This document shows, piece by piece, positions 1 through 8,209 of a stretch of 64,000 bases of DNA. The stretch is from the NCBI RefSeq assembly GCF_003515775.1, contig NZ_QWEI01000005.1, positions 150,762 through 214,761 of the forward strand, in the 5' to 3' direction. This stretch comes from Ureibacillus yapensis (GTDB taxonomy: Bacteria > Bacillota > Bacilli > Bacillales_A > Planococcaceae). A model generated the notes under the pieces. That model had not been told where the DNA came from. It did not search any database and saw only the letters and a list, made by a program, of their open reading frames with translations. Position numbers and translations under genes: made by a program. Each line of letters starts with the position of its first letter. Positions within the stretch are counted from its first letter, which is position 1.

Positions 1-112
1 AGCGCCCAGCCCCTCGAGGCGCGGTCTGTCCCTCGGTCGAAAGCTGAAAAGATGCTTTCGATTCCGGCCTTCCAGCGCTTGTCGGGGCTAGCAGGGCGCT
101 TGCGCTTTTAAT
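1..112 (+). repeat. Dispersed GC-rich palindromic repeat, copy R1 (left end cut by window edge)
   Basis: The ends are complementary: AGCGCCCAGCCCC near the start pairs with GGGGCTAGCAGGGCGCT near position 100, and the element finishes with GCGCTTGCGCTTTT. The same ends occur at 8088-8192 and, inverted, at 16553-16752. The middle is unique and contains the pairing GTCGAAAGC/GCTTTCGAT. It lies directly upstream of the cysS ribosome-binding site. It could be a MITE-like element or a boundary terminator. Confidence 0.8.
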
Positions 113-132
113 TTTAAAAAGGAGAGTGTAAT

Positions 133-1536
133 ATGGCAATTCAAATATTTAATTCCTTATCCAGACAAAAAGAACCTTTTGTCCCGCTGGAAGAAGGAAA
201 AGTGAAAATGTATGTTTGTGGTCCAACGGTCTATAACTTTATTCATATCGGCAATGCACGGCCTGTTATTGTGTATGACACGGTTCGCCGCTACCTTCAA
301 TATAAAGGGTTTGATGTAAAATTCGTATCCAACTTTACGGATGTCGATGACAAAATCATTAAGGCGGCAAATGAACTGGGTGAGGATGTTTCCGACTTAA
401 CGAACCGCTTTATCGATGCCTATTTTGAAGACATTACAGCGCTTGGCTGCCAAAAAGCGGATGTCCATCCCCGCGTAACCAACCACATGGACGACATTAT
501 TGCCTTTATCGGTGTTTTGATCGACAAAGGATTTGCCTATGAATCGCAGGGTGATGTGTATTATCGCACACGCAAATTTGAAGAGTACGGAAAACTGTCG
601 CACCAACCAATTGATGATTTGAAAGTTGGCGCACGCATCGAAGCGGGCGAGAAAAAGGAAGATCCGCTTGATTTTGCTTTATGGAAAGCGGCGAAACCCG
701 GAGAAATCAAATGGGAAAGCCCATGGGGAGAAGGGCGTCCAGGATGGCATATTGAGTGCTCTGTTATGGCGCGTGAACACTTGGGGGACACAATCGACAT
801 CCATGCAGGAGGACAGGATTTAACGTTCCCTCACCATGAAAATGAAATTGCCCAGTCGGAAGCCTATACCGGAAAGACCTTTGCTCGCTACTGGATGCAT
901 AATGGGTATATTAATATTGATAACGAGAAAATGTCAAAATCCCTTGGGAACTTTGTTCTGGTCCATGATATTCGCCAGCAAATTGACCCGCAAGTATTGC
1001 GTTTCTTTATGTTATCGGTGCATTACCGCCATCCGATTAACTTCGCGCAAGATTTAGTGGAAGCTGCCAAAAGCGGGCTTGAAAGACTGCGCTCTGCTTA
1101 CTCCAACCTTCAACACCGCTTAACGGCATCGGCTAATTTATCGAATAATGGGGAAGAGTATTTAACGCAAATCCAGGAAGTGAAAAAACAATTCGAAAAT
1201 GCGATGGATGATGATTTTAATACGGCGAATGCCATTTCCGCTTTATTCGAACTAGCACGGATTGCGAACACGTATTTAAACGAAAATAATACAGAAGAGC
1301 ATGTTTTGAAAACATTCCTGGAAACGTTCGATGTACTTGGCGATGTATTGGGCATTAAACTGGCTGATGAAGATGAAATATTGGATGAAGAAATTGAAGC
1401 GTTGATCGAGGAACGAAATGCGGCTCGTAAAAATCGCGATTTTGCCCGGTCTGATGAAATTCGCGACCAATTATTAAGTATGAATATCATCTTGGAAGAT
1501 ACTCGACAAGGTACACGCTGGAAACGGGGTTTATAA
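133..1536 (+). CDS. cysS: Cysteinyl-tRNA synthetase
   Basis: Class I aminoacyl-tRNA synthetase that charges tRNA-Cys in the cytoplasm. The 467-residue length is typical of the Bacillus enzyme. The HIGN motif is at residues 38-41 and KMSKS at 266-270. Cys29 lies in the MYVCGPTVY segment, and downstream Cys and His residues ([17 protein letters not shown]) fit the catalytic zinc site. The start ATG has AAAAAGGAGAG upstream. In B. subtilis the gene follows gltX and cysE. Here repeat R1 abuts the ribosome-binding site, so any upstream cotranscription would cross it. The stop is one base from the mrnC start, indicating one operon with mrnC and rlmB. Confidence 0.98.
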   Translation: MAIQIFNSLSRQKEPFVPLEEGKVKMYVCGPTVYNFIHIGNARPVIVYDTVRRYLQYKGFDVKFVSNFTDVDDKIIKAANELGEDVSDLTNRFIDAYFEDITALGCQKADVHPRVTNHMDDIIAFIGVLIDKGFAYESQGDVYYRTRKFEEYGKLSHQPIDDLKVGARIEAGEKKEDPLDFALWKAAKPGEIKWESPWGEGRPGWHIECSVMAREHLGDTIDIHAGGQDLTFPHHENEIAQSEAYTGKTFARYWMHNGYINIDNEKMSKSLGNFVLVHDIRQQIDPQVLRFFMLSVHYRHPINFAQDLVEAAKSGLERLRSAYSNLQHRLTASANLSNNGEEYLTQIQEVKKQFENAMDDDFNTANAISALFELARIANTYLNENNTEEHVLKTFLETFDVLGDVLGIKLADEDEILDEEIEALIEERNAARKNRDFARSDEIRDQLLSMNIILEDTRQGTRWKRGL

Positions 1537-1537
1537 G

Positions 1538-1954
1538 ATGTCCCAACTCCGTATTCAAGATGTAAAGCAATTAAATGCATTAGCTTTGGCTTATATGGGA
1601 GATGCCGTTCTTGAACAAAAAGTTCGGGAGCATCTCCTCTTGATGGGCAGAGCGAAGCCGAACCGACTGCATAATGAAGCAACGAAATATGTCTCTGCCA
1701 AAGCGCAGTCGATGATCATACACCGATTGATCGATGAAAATTATCTAACAGATGAAGAACTGGCTGTCTTTAAAAGAGGGCGCAATGCCAAATCGGGGTC
1801 GGTCCCGAAAAATACAGACGTTCAAACCTATCGCAATAGCTCCGGGTTTGAAGCGATTTTAGGAAGTCTGTATTTAACGAAGCAATATGACCGGGTAGAT
1901 GAAATGATCGAATATGCCATAAAAATTGTTGAAGAGTCGAAAGGGGCTTCTTAA
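1538..1954 (+). CDS. mrnC: Mini-ribonuclease III (23S rRNA maturation)
   Basis: Stand-alone RNase III catalytic domain of 138 residues without a double-stranded-RNA-binding domain. In Bacillus this enzyme trims both ends of 23S rRNA precursors. The catalytic signature YMGDAVLE is at residues 19-26, with Asp22 the expected metal ligand. It starts one base after cysS stops and its stop abuts the rlmB start, so the three are probably translationally coupled. Position between cysS and rlmB is conserved in Bacillales. Confidence 0.95.
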   Translation: MSQLRIQDVKQLNALALAYMGDAVLEQKVREHLLLMGRAKPNRLHNEATKYVSAKAQSMIIHRLIDENYLTDEELAVFKRGRNAKSGSVPKNTDVQTYRNSSGFEAILGSLYLTKQYDRVDEMIEYAIKIVEESKGAS

Positions 1955-2707
1955 ATGAGTGAACATAACAATGAAATGATTGCCGGGAAGAATCCTGTGC
2001 TGGAAGCACTTCGCTCAGGCCGGGAAATCAATAAATTATGGGTTGCCGAAGGGGTCAAAAAAACGGGGTTGAACGAATTGCTGGATTTGGCCCGTGAGCG
2101 CGGGGTCCTTGTTCAATTTGTACCTAAGAAAAAAGTGGACCAGCTTTCCAGCGAAAACCATCAGGGAATCGTTGCTTCCGTAGCCGCCTATAAATATGCG
2201 GAACTCGATGATCTATTCGATGCCGCAAAAGCAAAAAACGAAGATCCATTTTTCTTGATTCTTGATGAACTGGAAGATCCGCATAACTTGGGCTCGATTA
2301 TGAGAACAGCGGATGCAATTGGTGTTCACGGCATTATTATTCCAAAAAGACGGGCAGTTGGATTAACGGCAGTTGTCGCAAAGGCATCCACCGGGGCCAT
2401 TGAACATGTGCCTGTTGTCCGCGTAACAAACCTTGCGCAAACAGTGGATGAACTAAAGGATCGCGGTGTGTGGATTGCCGGCACAGACGCGAAGGGGTCG
2501 GTTGATTACCGCAAGATGGATGCGACTTTGCCATTGGCGGTTATTATCGGCAGTGAAGGCCATGGAATGAGTCGATTGCTGAAAGAAAAATGCGATTTTC
2601 TTTACCATTTGCCGATGATTGGCCATGTCAATTCCTTAAACGCTTCGGTAGCCGCAGCGCTTTTAATGTATGAAGTATACCGCAAACGCCAAGAGAAGAA
2701 CGGATAG
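1955..2707 (+). CDS. rlmB: 23S rRNA (guanosine-2'-O-)-methyltransferase RlmB, SPOUT family
   Basis: A 250-residue TrmH-type SPOUT methyltransferase expected to methylate the 2'-O of a conserved G (E. coli G2251) in 23S rRNA using SAM. An N-terminal substrate-binding domain (residues 1-75, beginning with a GKNPVLEAL-type motif) precedes the knot domain. The knot motifs are visible: EDPHNLGSIMRTADA, IIGSEGHGMSR and GHVNSLNASVAAALLMYE. The ATG follows the mrnC stop directly, with GAAAGGGG as ribosome-binding site inside mrnC. Other TrmH paralogues exist, so the exact target base is inferred from the conserved location. Confidence 0.92.
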   Translation: MSEHNNEMIAGKNPVLEALRSGREINKLWVAEGVKKTGLNELLDLARERGVLVQFVPKKKVDQLSSENHQGIVASVAAYKYAELDDLFDAAKAKNEDPFFLILDELEDPHNLGSIMRTADAIGVHGIIIPKRRAVGLTAVVAKASTGAIEHVPVVRVTNLAQTVDELKDRGVWIAGTDAKGSVDYRKMDATLPLAVIIGSEGHGMSRLLKEKCDFLYHLPMIGHVNSLNASVAAALLMYEVYRKRQEKNG

Positions 2708-2715
2708 GATGGGTT

Positions 2716-3228
2716 ATGCAAACCATTTTAATCGTCGATGGCTATAATATGATTGGCGCTTGGAAGGAATTACGCCCTCTTCGCGATACGAATTTTGAGG
2801 AGGCACGCAATCGCTTGCTTGAACTGATGGCAGAATATAAAGCTGCCATGGGCGGGCGAGTGATTGTGGTTTTTGATGCCCACCAAGTGCCGGGAATACA
2901 ACAAACCTATATACAAAATGCGGTTGAAATCATTTATACTAGAAAAAATGAAACAGCAGATGAACGAATCGAAAAATTAACAAATGAATTAAAGGGACGC
3001 AAAATACAAATCTATGTAGCTACTTCCGATATGACAGAGCAAAATGTTATTTTCGGGAACGGGGCCCTTCGAAAATCTGCTCGTGAATTAGAAATAGAAA
3101 TGTCGATCATCCAGTCCAATATCTCTCAAGAAGTAAAATCAACCCGTAAAGAAAAACCCAAATCCAGAATACAATTATCCAAAGAAGTTGAATTAGCTTT
3201 CGAAAAATGGAGGAGAGGGTTAAAATAA
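2716..3228 (+). CDS. rae1: NYN/PIN-like endoribonuclease (Rae1/YacP family)
   Basis: A 170-residue NYN-domain protein. The N-terminal ILIVDGYNMIGAW motif holds the first acidic metal ligand, and FDAHQ and the YVATSDMTEQ segment supply others. The B. subtilis homologue YacP (Rae1) is a ribosome-associated endonuclease that cleaves certain mRNAs in a translation-dependent way. It lies 8 bases after rlmB, within the rRNA maturation operon and just before sigH, as in Bacillus. The C-terminal tail is basic (KEKPKSR), consistent with RNA or ribosome contact. Confidence 0.93.
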   Translation: MQTILIVDGYNMIGAWKELRPLRDTNFEEARNRLLELMAEYKAAMGGRVIVVFDAHQVPGIQQTYIQNAVEIIYTRKNETADERIEKLTNELKGRKIQIYVATSDMTEQNVIFGNGALRKSARELEIEMSIIQSNISQEVKSTRKEKPKSRIQLSKEVELAFEKWRRGLK

Positions 3229-3232
3229 CTAA

Positions 3233-3262
3233 TTGACCTATATTTTCCAACTCCGTTATACT
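3233..3262 (+). promoter_or_regulatory. Candidate sigma-A promoter of sigH
   Basis: TTGACC (3233-3238), an 18-base spacer and TATACT (3257-3262), beginning just after the rae1 stop and ending about 37 bases before the sigH start. In B. subtilis the spo0H promoter is sigma-A dependent and repressed by AbrB. AbrB sites cannot be read reliably by eye. Confidence 0.65.
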
Positions 3263-3299
3263 GTTTCTAACACAATACGAACGTTCTGGGGTGAGGCCG

Positions 3300-3947
3300 A
3301 TGCTAAATAGTTATACAACTCAAGTGTTACAACGATTTGAAGACCTTTCAGATGAACAACTGATCGAAGAAGTGCATCACGGTAATACCGAAGCGTTAGA
3401 TTATTTAATCACGAAGTACCGATTGTTCGTCAAGGCGAAGGCGCGCTCTTATTTTTTAATTGGCGCAGATAAAGAAGATATTGTCCAAGAAGGAATGATC
3501 GGTCTATATAAAGCGATTCGGGATTTTAAGGGAGACAAGCTTTCCTCTTTTAGGGCATTTGCCGAGCTTTGCATTACGCGGCAAATCATCACGGCAATCA
3601 AAACGGCAACACGTCAAAAACATATTCCGCTCAATTCCTATGTTTCTCTCGATAAACCAATCTATGATGAAGAATCAGATAGAACGCTAATGGATGTGAT
3701 CACAAGTTCCGAATCGGAAGACCCGGAACATTTAATGATCAACCGTGAGGAATACTCCCATTTGGAAGAAAAAATTGGCGAAATATTAAGCGAACTTGAA
3801 CAGCAGGTTCTTGCCCTGTACTTGGATGGGCAATCGTATAACGAAATTTCGGAGGAGTTAAACCGCCATGTAAAATCAATTGACAATGCGCTGCAGCGTG
3901 TAAAAAGAAAATTGGAACGCCATCTGGAGATTGGTGAAATTACTTAG
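3300..3947 (+). CDS. sigH: RNA polymerase sigma factor SigH (transition state/sporulation)
   Basis: Sigma-70 family factor of 215 residues that directs transition-state and early sporulation genes. Region 2 is recognisable in the YFLIGADKEDIVQEGMIGLYKAIRDF and ITRQIITAIKTATRQKHIP stretches (split here for length). Region 4 ends in a helix-turn-helix with YNEISEELNRHVKSIDNA. A GTG nine bases upstream is in frame. I prefer ATG 3300 because GGGGTGAGG is then correctly spaced, whereas the GTG lies inside that ribosome-binding site. A SigH here points to an endospore former or a close relative. Confidence 0.96.
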   Translation: MLNSYTTQVLQRFEDLSDEQLIEEVHHGNTEALDYLITKYRLFVKAKARSYFLIGADKEDIVQEGMIGLYKAIRDFKGDKLSSFRAFAELCITRQIITAIKTATRQKHIPLNSYVSLDKPIYDEESDRTLMDVITSSESEDPEHLMINREEYSHLEEKIGEILSELEQQVLALYLDGQSYNEISEELNRHVKSIDNALQRVKRKLERHLEIGEIT

Positions 3948-4008
3948 CTTCAACGAAGTCTGCACTTTCGAAATGCAAGGCTCATTTGTTGCAAAAACCC
4001 CTCCCTTA

Positions 4009-4037
4009 TTGACAGCAAAAGGTTTAGGTGTTAGTCT
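4009..4037 (+). promoter_or_regulatory. Candidate promoter of rpmG-secE
   Basis: A perfect -35 TTGACA (4009-4014), a 17-base spacer and a weak -10 TAGTCT (4032-4037), 38 bases before the rpmG start. The -10 matches only three of six consensus bases. Confidence 0.45.
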
Positions 4038-4074
4038 TTAGAAGTAAAAATGCCGAAATAGGTGAATGTTTATT

Positions 4075-4221
4075 ATGGCTAAAAAAATCGTGTTATGTTG
4101 CGAAAAATGCGGATCGAGAAATTATTCAGTTCCGGAAAGACCAAATCAAACTGAACGTCTCGAATTAAAAAAGTTTTGCTCGCATTGCAACGAACATACA
4201 GTTCATAGACAAACTCGTTAA
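4075..4221 (+). CDS. rpmG: 50S ribosomal protein L33, zinc-ribbon form
   Basis: A 48-residue protein beginning MAKKIVLCCEKCGSRNYS and ending in THRQTR-like residues. Two CxxC pairs (Cys9/Cys12 and Cys35/Cys38) form the zinc ribbon of the zinc-binding L33 type. Position between sigH and secE matches the second L33 gene (rpmGB) of B. subtilis. The ribosome-binding site AGGTG is about 10 bases upstream. Zinc-free L33 paralogues, if present, would be elsewhere in the genome. Confidence 0.95.
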   Translation: MAKKIVLCCEKCGSRNYSVPERPNQTERLELKKFCSHCNEHTVHRQTR

Positions 4222-4314
4222 AATCGAGAAAAGTATTATGCTGCTTCAGGTATTTGAATTAGTAAATTTAGATTGAAACATAGAATAGATGATTTGTTCG
4301 GAGGTTAAGCTAGA

Positions 4315-4500
4315 ATGGGCAAGATTAAGAAGTTTCTTTCAGATGTTATGTCTGAAATGAGAAAGACAAGCTGGCCAAAAAGTAAAGAGCTTACAAAATA
4401 TACAGTTGTGGTAGTTACAACAGTAGTGATCATGGCGCTCTTTTTTGTGTTAGTGGATTTAGGCATTTCAGAATTGTTCCGTTGGTACATTGATCTATAA
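4315..4500 (+). CDS. secE: Preprotein translocase subunit SecE
   Basis: Small 61-residue translocon subunit that clamps SecY. It has a short amphipathic cytosolic helix (VMSEMRKTSWPKSKEL, the conserved SecE signature) followed by one transmembrane segment at about residues 27-50. The single-span form is typical of Gram-positive bacteria. The ribosome-binding site CGGAGG precedes the ATG. A hairpin and T-run follow the stop, so nusG expression may be partly uncoupled from secE. Confidence 0.96.
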   Translation: MGKIKKFLSDVMSEMRKTSWPKSKELTKYTVVVVTTVVIMALFFVLVDLGISELFRWYIDL

Positions 4501-4526
4501 AATGCATGTTAATATTATGAAAATGG

Positions 4527-4555
4527 CCCGTCTTTAAATGTTAACGGGTTTTTTT
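4527..4555 (+). terminator. Intrinsic terminator after secE
   Basis: CCCGT (4527-4531) pairs with ACGGG (4544-4548) and is followed by seven T residues. The stem is short, so partial read-through into nusG is likely. Confidence 0.55.
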
Positions 4556-4681
4556 CATTTGCGTTAAAATAAACGACAAAATGAAAAGGTTTTTAGTGTA
4601 ACAATAGCGAAGGTTAAAGAAATTTTTTATACTGTTGTTTCAAGCGGTTTAAAAGCTTCGTCAAGTGCATGTGATAAGTGA

Positions 4682-4715
4682 AGGAGGGACGGACGGTTAG
4701 TCCGGCAACATTATG
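4682..4715 (+). promoter_or_regulatory. nusG translation start: distant Shine-Dalgarno with intervening hairpin
   Basis: AGGAGG is at 4682-4687 but the nusG ATG is at 4713, about 25 bases away. Between them CGGAC (4690-4694) pairs perfectly with GTCCG (4700-4704) around a 5-base loop. Folding this hairpin would bring the effective spacing to about 10 bases. The frame is stopped by TAG at 4698-4700, and no nearer conventional start exists. Confidence 0.5.
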
Positions 4716-5249
4716 GAGAAAAGATGGTATGTAGTGCATACGTATTCAGGGTATGAAAATCGCGTAAAAGCAAACCTGGAAAAACGGGTTGAGACGATGG
4801 GGATGCAAGATAATATTTTCCGCGTGGTTGTACCTGAGCACGAAGAGACAGATTTAAAAGATGGAAAAAAACGCACTGTAATGCGCAAGGTTTTCCCTGG
4901 TTATGTATTGGTTGAAATGATTTTAACGGACGAGTCCTGGTATGTTGTACGTAATACACCGGGGGTTACAGGTTTCATTGGTTCATCGGGCGGAGGGGCA
5001 AAACCTACTCCGTTATTGCCTGAAGAGGTAGAACGTCTATTGCGCCAGATGGGTATTTCGAAAAAGGCAATCGGCGAAATGGATGTAACGGTTGGAGAAG
5101 TAGTAGAAGTGCTCGAAGGTCCATTTGCCCACTTCCAAGGAAAAGTGGAAGAAATCGATATGGACAAAGGCAAAGTAAAAGTGAGCATCGATATGTTCGG
5201 CCGTGAAACAAAAATGGAGCTGGACTTCGAACAAATCCAAAAAATCTAG
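4713..5249 (+). CDS. nusG: Transcription termination/antitermination factor NusG
   Basis: A 178-residue NusG with an N-terminal NGN domain (WYVVHTYSGYENRVK, then the VFPGYVLVE and TPGVTGFIG segments) that binds the RNA polymerase clamp. A C-terminal KOW domain follows (VGEVVEVLEGPFAHFQGKVE to the end). NusG affects pausing, termination and, in some species, ribosome coupling. It lies between secE and rplK as in most bacteria. The ATG start agrees with the conserved MEKxWYVVHTY beginning, so the unusually long gap from the ribosome-binding site is real rather than a start-site error. Confidence 0.98.
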   Translation: MEKRWYVVHTYSGYENRVKANLEKRVETMGMQDNIFRVVVPEHEETDLKDGKKRTVMRKVFPGYVLVEMILTDESWYVVRNTPGVTGFIGSSGGGAKPTPLLPEEVERLLRQMGISKKAIGEMDVTVGEVVEVLEGPFAHFQGKVEEIDMDKGKVKVSIDMFGRETKMELDFEQIQKI

Positions 5250-5286
5250 TTCTTCCAGACGCTGAATAATTTGGATAAGATTTTAC

Positions 5287-5314
5287 TTGCTTATACAAAG
5301 TAAAAGTGTTATCA
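5287..5314 (+). promoter_or_regulatory. Candidate promoter of rplK-rplA
   Basis: TTGCTT (5287-5292), a 16-base spacer and TTATCA (5309-5314). The following leader contains ACTGT/ACAGT arms around 5328-5343. Matches are moderate. Confidence 0.4.
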
Positions 5315-5453
5315 TTTCATAGGTCAGACTGTCCAAGTACAGTTTGTCAACAAATCTAATTTTTTAATGTTATCGGCAATTAGCTGACAGACAGATATTT
5401 GAGTGGGAGGGGCGACCCAATTACCACATCACGGACTTAAGGAGGTGTGTCTC

Positions 5454-5879
5454 GTGGCTAAAAAAGTTATTAAAATTGTAAAACTTCAAATCCCTGCTGG
5501 TAAAGCGAATCCAGCTCCACCGGTTGGTCCTGCATTAGGTCAAGCAGGTGTTAACATCATGGGATTCTGTAAGGAGTTCAACGCTCGTACAGCTGATCAA
5601 GCTGGTTTAATCATTCCAGTTGAAATCACTGTTTTCGAAGACCGTTCTTTCACTTTCATTACAAAAACTCCACCTGCAGCAGTGTTGCTTAAAGTAGCAG
5701 CAGGTATCCAATCTGGATCAGGTGAACCAAACCGTAAAAAAGTTGCAACGGTTAAACGCGATAAAGTTCGCGAAATCGCTGAACAAAAAATGCCAGACCT
5801 AAACGCTGCATCTGTTGAAGCGGCTATGGCGATGGTTGAAGGTACAGCACGAAGCATGGGTATTACTATCGAAGACTAA
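5454..5879 (+). CDS. rplK: 50S ribosomal protein L11
   Basis: A 141-residue L11 that forms the GTPase-associated centre with 23S rRNA and is needed for RelA activation. Typical motifs are [20 protein letters not shown] and the C-terminal GTARSMGI. The start is GTG at 5454, supported by AAGGAGGTG seven bases upstream and by the [12 protein letters not shown] beginning. A longer reading from 5403 has no such support. It precedes rplA in the usual order. Confidence 0.97.
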   Translation: MAKKVIKIVKLQIPAGKANPAPPVGPALGQAGVNIMGFCKEFNARTADQAGLIIPVEITVFEDRSFTFITKTPPAAVLLKVAAGIQSGSGEPNRKKVATVKRDKVREIAEQKMPDLNAASVEAAMAMVEGTARSMGITIED

Positions 5880-6013
5880 TTCGTAGCAATTCCTGTTTAC
5901 TTGATGATGAAGGCTTTTGTTTTTGGAGGTTGCGGTAAGTTCTAAGGGAACAAGCGCAACCTCTATTCGTGGGAGGAAATTCCGCTATAACCACAATCAA
6001 GGAGGAAATTATA

Positions 6014-6712
6014 ATGGCAAAAAAAGGTAAAAGACTGCAAGACGCAGCTAAATTAGTTGACCGTTCAACTTTATATACAGCTGAAGAAGCAATTGCTTTA
6101 GCAAAACAAACAAGCACAGTGAAATTTGATGCAACAGTAGAAGTTGCTTTCAGACTTGGAATCGATACTCGTAAAAACGACCAACAAATCCGTGGAGCAG
6201 TAGTGCTTCCGAACGGTACTGGTAAAACTCAACGTGTATTGGTTTTCGCTAAAGGCGATAAAATCAAAGAAGCAGAAGCTGCAGGTGCTGACTATGTAGG
6301 CGATGCAGAGTATATCAACAAAATCCAACAAGGTTGGTTCGAGTTTGACGTAATCGTTGCAACTCCTGACATGATGGGTGAAGTTGGTAAACTTGGTCGT
6401 GTATTAGGACCTAAAGGCTTAATGCCAAACCCTAAAACAGGTACAGTTACGTTTGACGTAACAAAAGCAATCAATGAAATCAAAGCTGGTAAAGTAGAAT
6501 ACCGCGCTGACAAAGCTGGTATCATCCACGCTCCTATCGGTAAAGTTTCATTCGATACAGAAAAATTAGTAGAAAACTTTGTAGCTGTATTTGACGTTGT
6601 TCAAAAAGCGAAACCAGCAGCAGCTAAAGGTACTTACATGAAATCTGTAAATGTTACAACAACAATGGGGCCATCAGTGAAAATTGATCCAACTGGCGTA
6701 GTTGTAAAATAA
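6014..6712 (+). CDS. rplA: 50S ribosomal protein L1
   Basis: A 232-residue L1 of the ribosomal stalk, exactly the length of the B. subtilis protein. It shows the L1 signature around [18 protein letters not shown]. The start at ATG 6014 is chosen for AAGGAGGAAA immediately upstream and the MAKKGKR beginning. A TTG-type extension to 5969 would not fit the family. In E. coli L1 represses its own operon; no obvious L1 site was resolved here. The next operon has its own promoter. Confidence 0.97.
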   Translation: MAKKGKRLQDAAKLVDRSTLYTAEEAIALAKQTSTVKFDATVEVAFRLGIDTRKNDQQIRGAVVLPNGTGKTQRVLVFAKGDKIKEAEAAGADYVGDAEYINKIQQGWFEFDVIVATPDMMGEVGKLGRVLGPKGLMPNPKTGTVTFDVTKAINEIKAGKVEYRADKAGIIHAPIGKVSFDTEKLVENFVAVFDVVQKAKPAAAKGTYMKSVNVTTTMGPSVKIDPTGVVVK

Positions 6713-6747
6713 TATATATTATTTTTAAAAAAATCAAAAGAATATTC

Positions 6748-6776
6748 TTGACAACATCCCTCTTTTTCAGTAAGAT
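6748..6776 (+). promoter_or_regulatory. Sigma-A promoter of rplJ-rplL
   Basis: TTGACA (6748-6753), an ideal 17-base spacer and TAAGAT (6771-6776). It lies upstream of the L10 leader, so it drives an attenuated transcript. Confidence 0.75.
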
Positions 6777-6782
6777 GGAAGG

Positions 6783-6925
6783 CGTTGTGAATATCCATTT
6801 GTACCGTAGACAGTAGGGGTGCCTAGCACTTAATTTTTCCCTGCCGAGGACATCGAAATCGGATTCTATTTAAGATGATGAATTTTCGCCTCTAGTCTAC
6901 TTTTGTGGCTAGAGGCTTTTCTTTT
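6783..6925 (+). ncRNA. Ribosomal protein L10 leader with terminator
   Basis: About 140 bases between a strong promoter and rplJ. The leader ends in a terminator: GCCTCTAG (6888-6895) pairs with CTAGAGGC (6909-6916), followed by a T-rich tract. Position and architecture match the L10 leader family, where an L10(L12)4 complex binds the leader and reduces rplJL expression. The family assignment rests on context and memory; a covariance-model search was not possible. Confidence 0.7.
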
Positions 6926-6964
6926 GTCGGTATAAATGACCCATTCTAATAGGAGGTGTCAATC

Positions 6965-7465
6965 ATGGGCAATGCAATTGAAACAAAAAAGGTTCAAGTA
7001 CAAGAAATCGCTGATAAATTCCAAGCGGCTGCTTCAGTAGTTGTAGTGGATTACCGTGGATTAACTGTTGCTCAAGTTACAGAACTTCGTAAACAACTTC
7101 GCGAAGCAGGTGTTGAGTTCAAAGTATACAAAAATACTTTAACTCGTCGTGCAACTGAAATCGTTGGTGTTGATGCGATTAACGAATTCTTAACTGGTCC
7201 AAACGCTGTTGCGTTCTCTAACGAAGACGTAGTAGCACCAGCGAAAATCATTAATGAATTCGCTAAAAAGAACGAAGCGCTTGAAATCAAAGCAGGGATC
7301 ATCGAAGGTAGCGTTTCTTCAGCTGATGATGTGAAAGCTCTTGCTGAACTTCCATCACGCGAAGGTTTACTTTCTATGCTTTTATCTGTACTTCAAGCTC
7401 CAGTGCGCAACTTCGCACTTGCAACAAAAGCTGTTGCAGAACAAAAAGAAGAACAAGGCGCGTAA
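6965..7465 (+). CDS. rplJ: 50S ribosomal protein L10
   Basis: A 166-residue L10 that anchors L7/L12 dimers to the ribosomal stalk base. The N-terminal rRNA-binding part includes [20 protein letters not shown]. The C-terminal helix region ([21 protein letters not shown]) binds L12. The ATG at 6965 is preferred over an in-frame GTG at 6956 because AGGAGG spans that GTG. It is expected to be autoregulated through the preceding leader. Confidence 0.97.
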   Translation: MGNAIETKKVQVQEIADKFQAAASVVVVDYRGLTVAQVTELRKQLREAGVEFKVYKNTLTRRATEIVGVDAINEFLTGPNAVAFSNEDVVAPAKIINEFAKKNEALEIKAGIIEGSVSSADDVKALAELPSREGLLSMLLSVLQAPVRNFALATKAVAEQKEEQGA

Positions 7466-7544
7466 GAGTAGCCTGAACTTCGTAACAACAAACTTAAGGC
7501 AAATAGCCTAACAAAACATAATATCCATATAGGAGGAAAATATA

Positions 7545-7907
7545 ATGAACAAAGATCAAATCTTAGAAGCTATCAAAGCTATGACAGTTCTTGAATTAAA
7601 CGATTTAGTAAAAGCAATCGAAGAAGAATTCGGTGTAACAGCTGCTGCTCCTGTAGCAGTAGTAGGTGGCGCTGGTGCAGCTGCTGCTGAAGAAAAAACT
7701 GAATTTGACGTAGTACTAGCATCTGCTGGTGACCAAAAAATTAAAGTAATCAAAGTGGTACGTGAAATCACTGGTCTTGGCTTGAAAGAAGCTAAAGAAG
7801 TAGTAGATAACGCTCCAAAAGCATTAAAAGAAGGCGTATCTAAAGAAGAAGCTGAAGAAATCAAAGCTAAACTTGAAGAAGTTGGCGCTTCAATCGAAGT
7901 TAAATAA
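7545..7907 (+). CDS. rplL: 50S ribosomal protein L7/L12
   Basis: A 120-residue acidic stalk protein, multi-copy on the ribosome, that recruits translation GTPases. The N-terminal dimerisation domain (residues 1-32) is followed by an Ala-rich hinge ([18 protein letters not shown]). The C-terminal domain starts at [13 protein letters not shown] and contains the factor-binding [15 protein letters not shown] helices. A strong terminator follows the stop, closing the rplJL transcript. Confidence 0.98.
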   Translation: MNKDQILEAIKAMTVLELNDLVKAIEEEFGVTAAAPVAVVGGAGAAAAEEKTEFDVVLASAGDQKIKVIKVVREITGLGLKEAKEVVDNAPKALKEGVSKEEAEEIKAKLEEVGASIEVK

Positions 7908-7934
7908 TTTCTCGCTTCCCTTATTACCAATAAA

Positions 7935-7965
7935 AAGAAAGCTCGTCTATTTGACGAGCTTTCTT
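7935..7965 (+). terminator. Intrinsic terminator after rplL
   Basis: A perfect 13-bp stem: AAGAAAGCTCGTC (7935-7947) pairs with GACGAGCTTTCTT (7953-7965) around a TATTT loop. Its A/T flanks could make it work in both directions. Confidence 0.9.
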
Positions 7966-8087
7966 CATTTTTCTTTAGCGGATGAAAAGGGGAAACCCTC
8001 GTTGATATCCATATGAGAAAAAACGGATTTGTTGCATGGTGGCGACAAACTATGCTTTCCTAGGAATATGAAAGCATAAAGCAAAAG
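7966..8087. other. Intergenic stretch with one hairpin
   Basis: No gene is seen here. TATGCTTTC (8051-8059) pairs with GAAAGCATA (8070-8078), a 9-bp stem just before repeat R2. No convincing promoter for the downstream methyltransferase gene was found. Confidence 0.4.
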
Positions 8088-8192
8088 TTGTCTAGCTCCA
8101 GCGCTTAAGGCTCATACGTAGTGCATCATGTCGGCTGGACATGCGGACATGGCGTATCAACGACGGGGGCTAACCAGGGCGCTTGCGCTTTT
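8088..8192 (+). repeat. Dispersed palindromic repeat, copy R2
   Basis: It begins TTGTCTAGCTCCAGCGC and ends with GGGGCTAACCAGGGCGC and then TTGCGCTTTT, the same termini as R1 and R3. Internally the AGGCTCATACG and TCATGTCGGC segments resemble those of the reverse complement of R3. Its end is only a few bases from the ribosome-binding site of the next gene. Confidence 0.8.
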
Positions 8193-8209
8193 CTGAAGGA
8201 GGACGGTTG

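Noticed and set aside
1110..1682. 190-codon open frame on the minus strand over cysS and mrnC
   Set aside because: It lies wholly under two well-supported + strand genes, has no ribosome-binding site and resembles no family.
3279..3289. CGAACGTTCTG upstream of sigH as a LexA box
   Set aside because: The Bacillus LexA site needs CGAAC-N4-GTTCG; here the arms touch with no spacer, and sigH is not an SOS gene.
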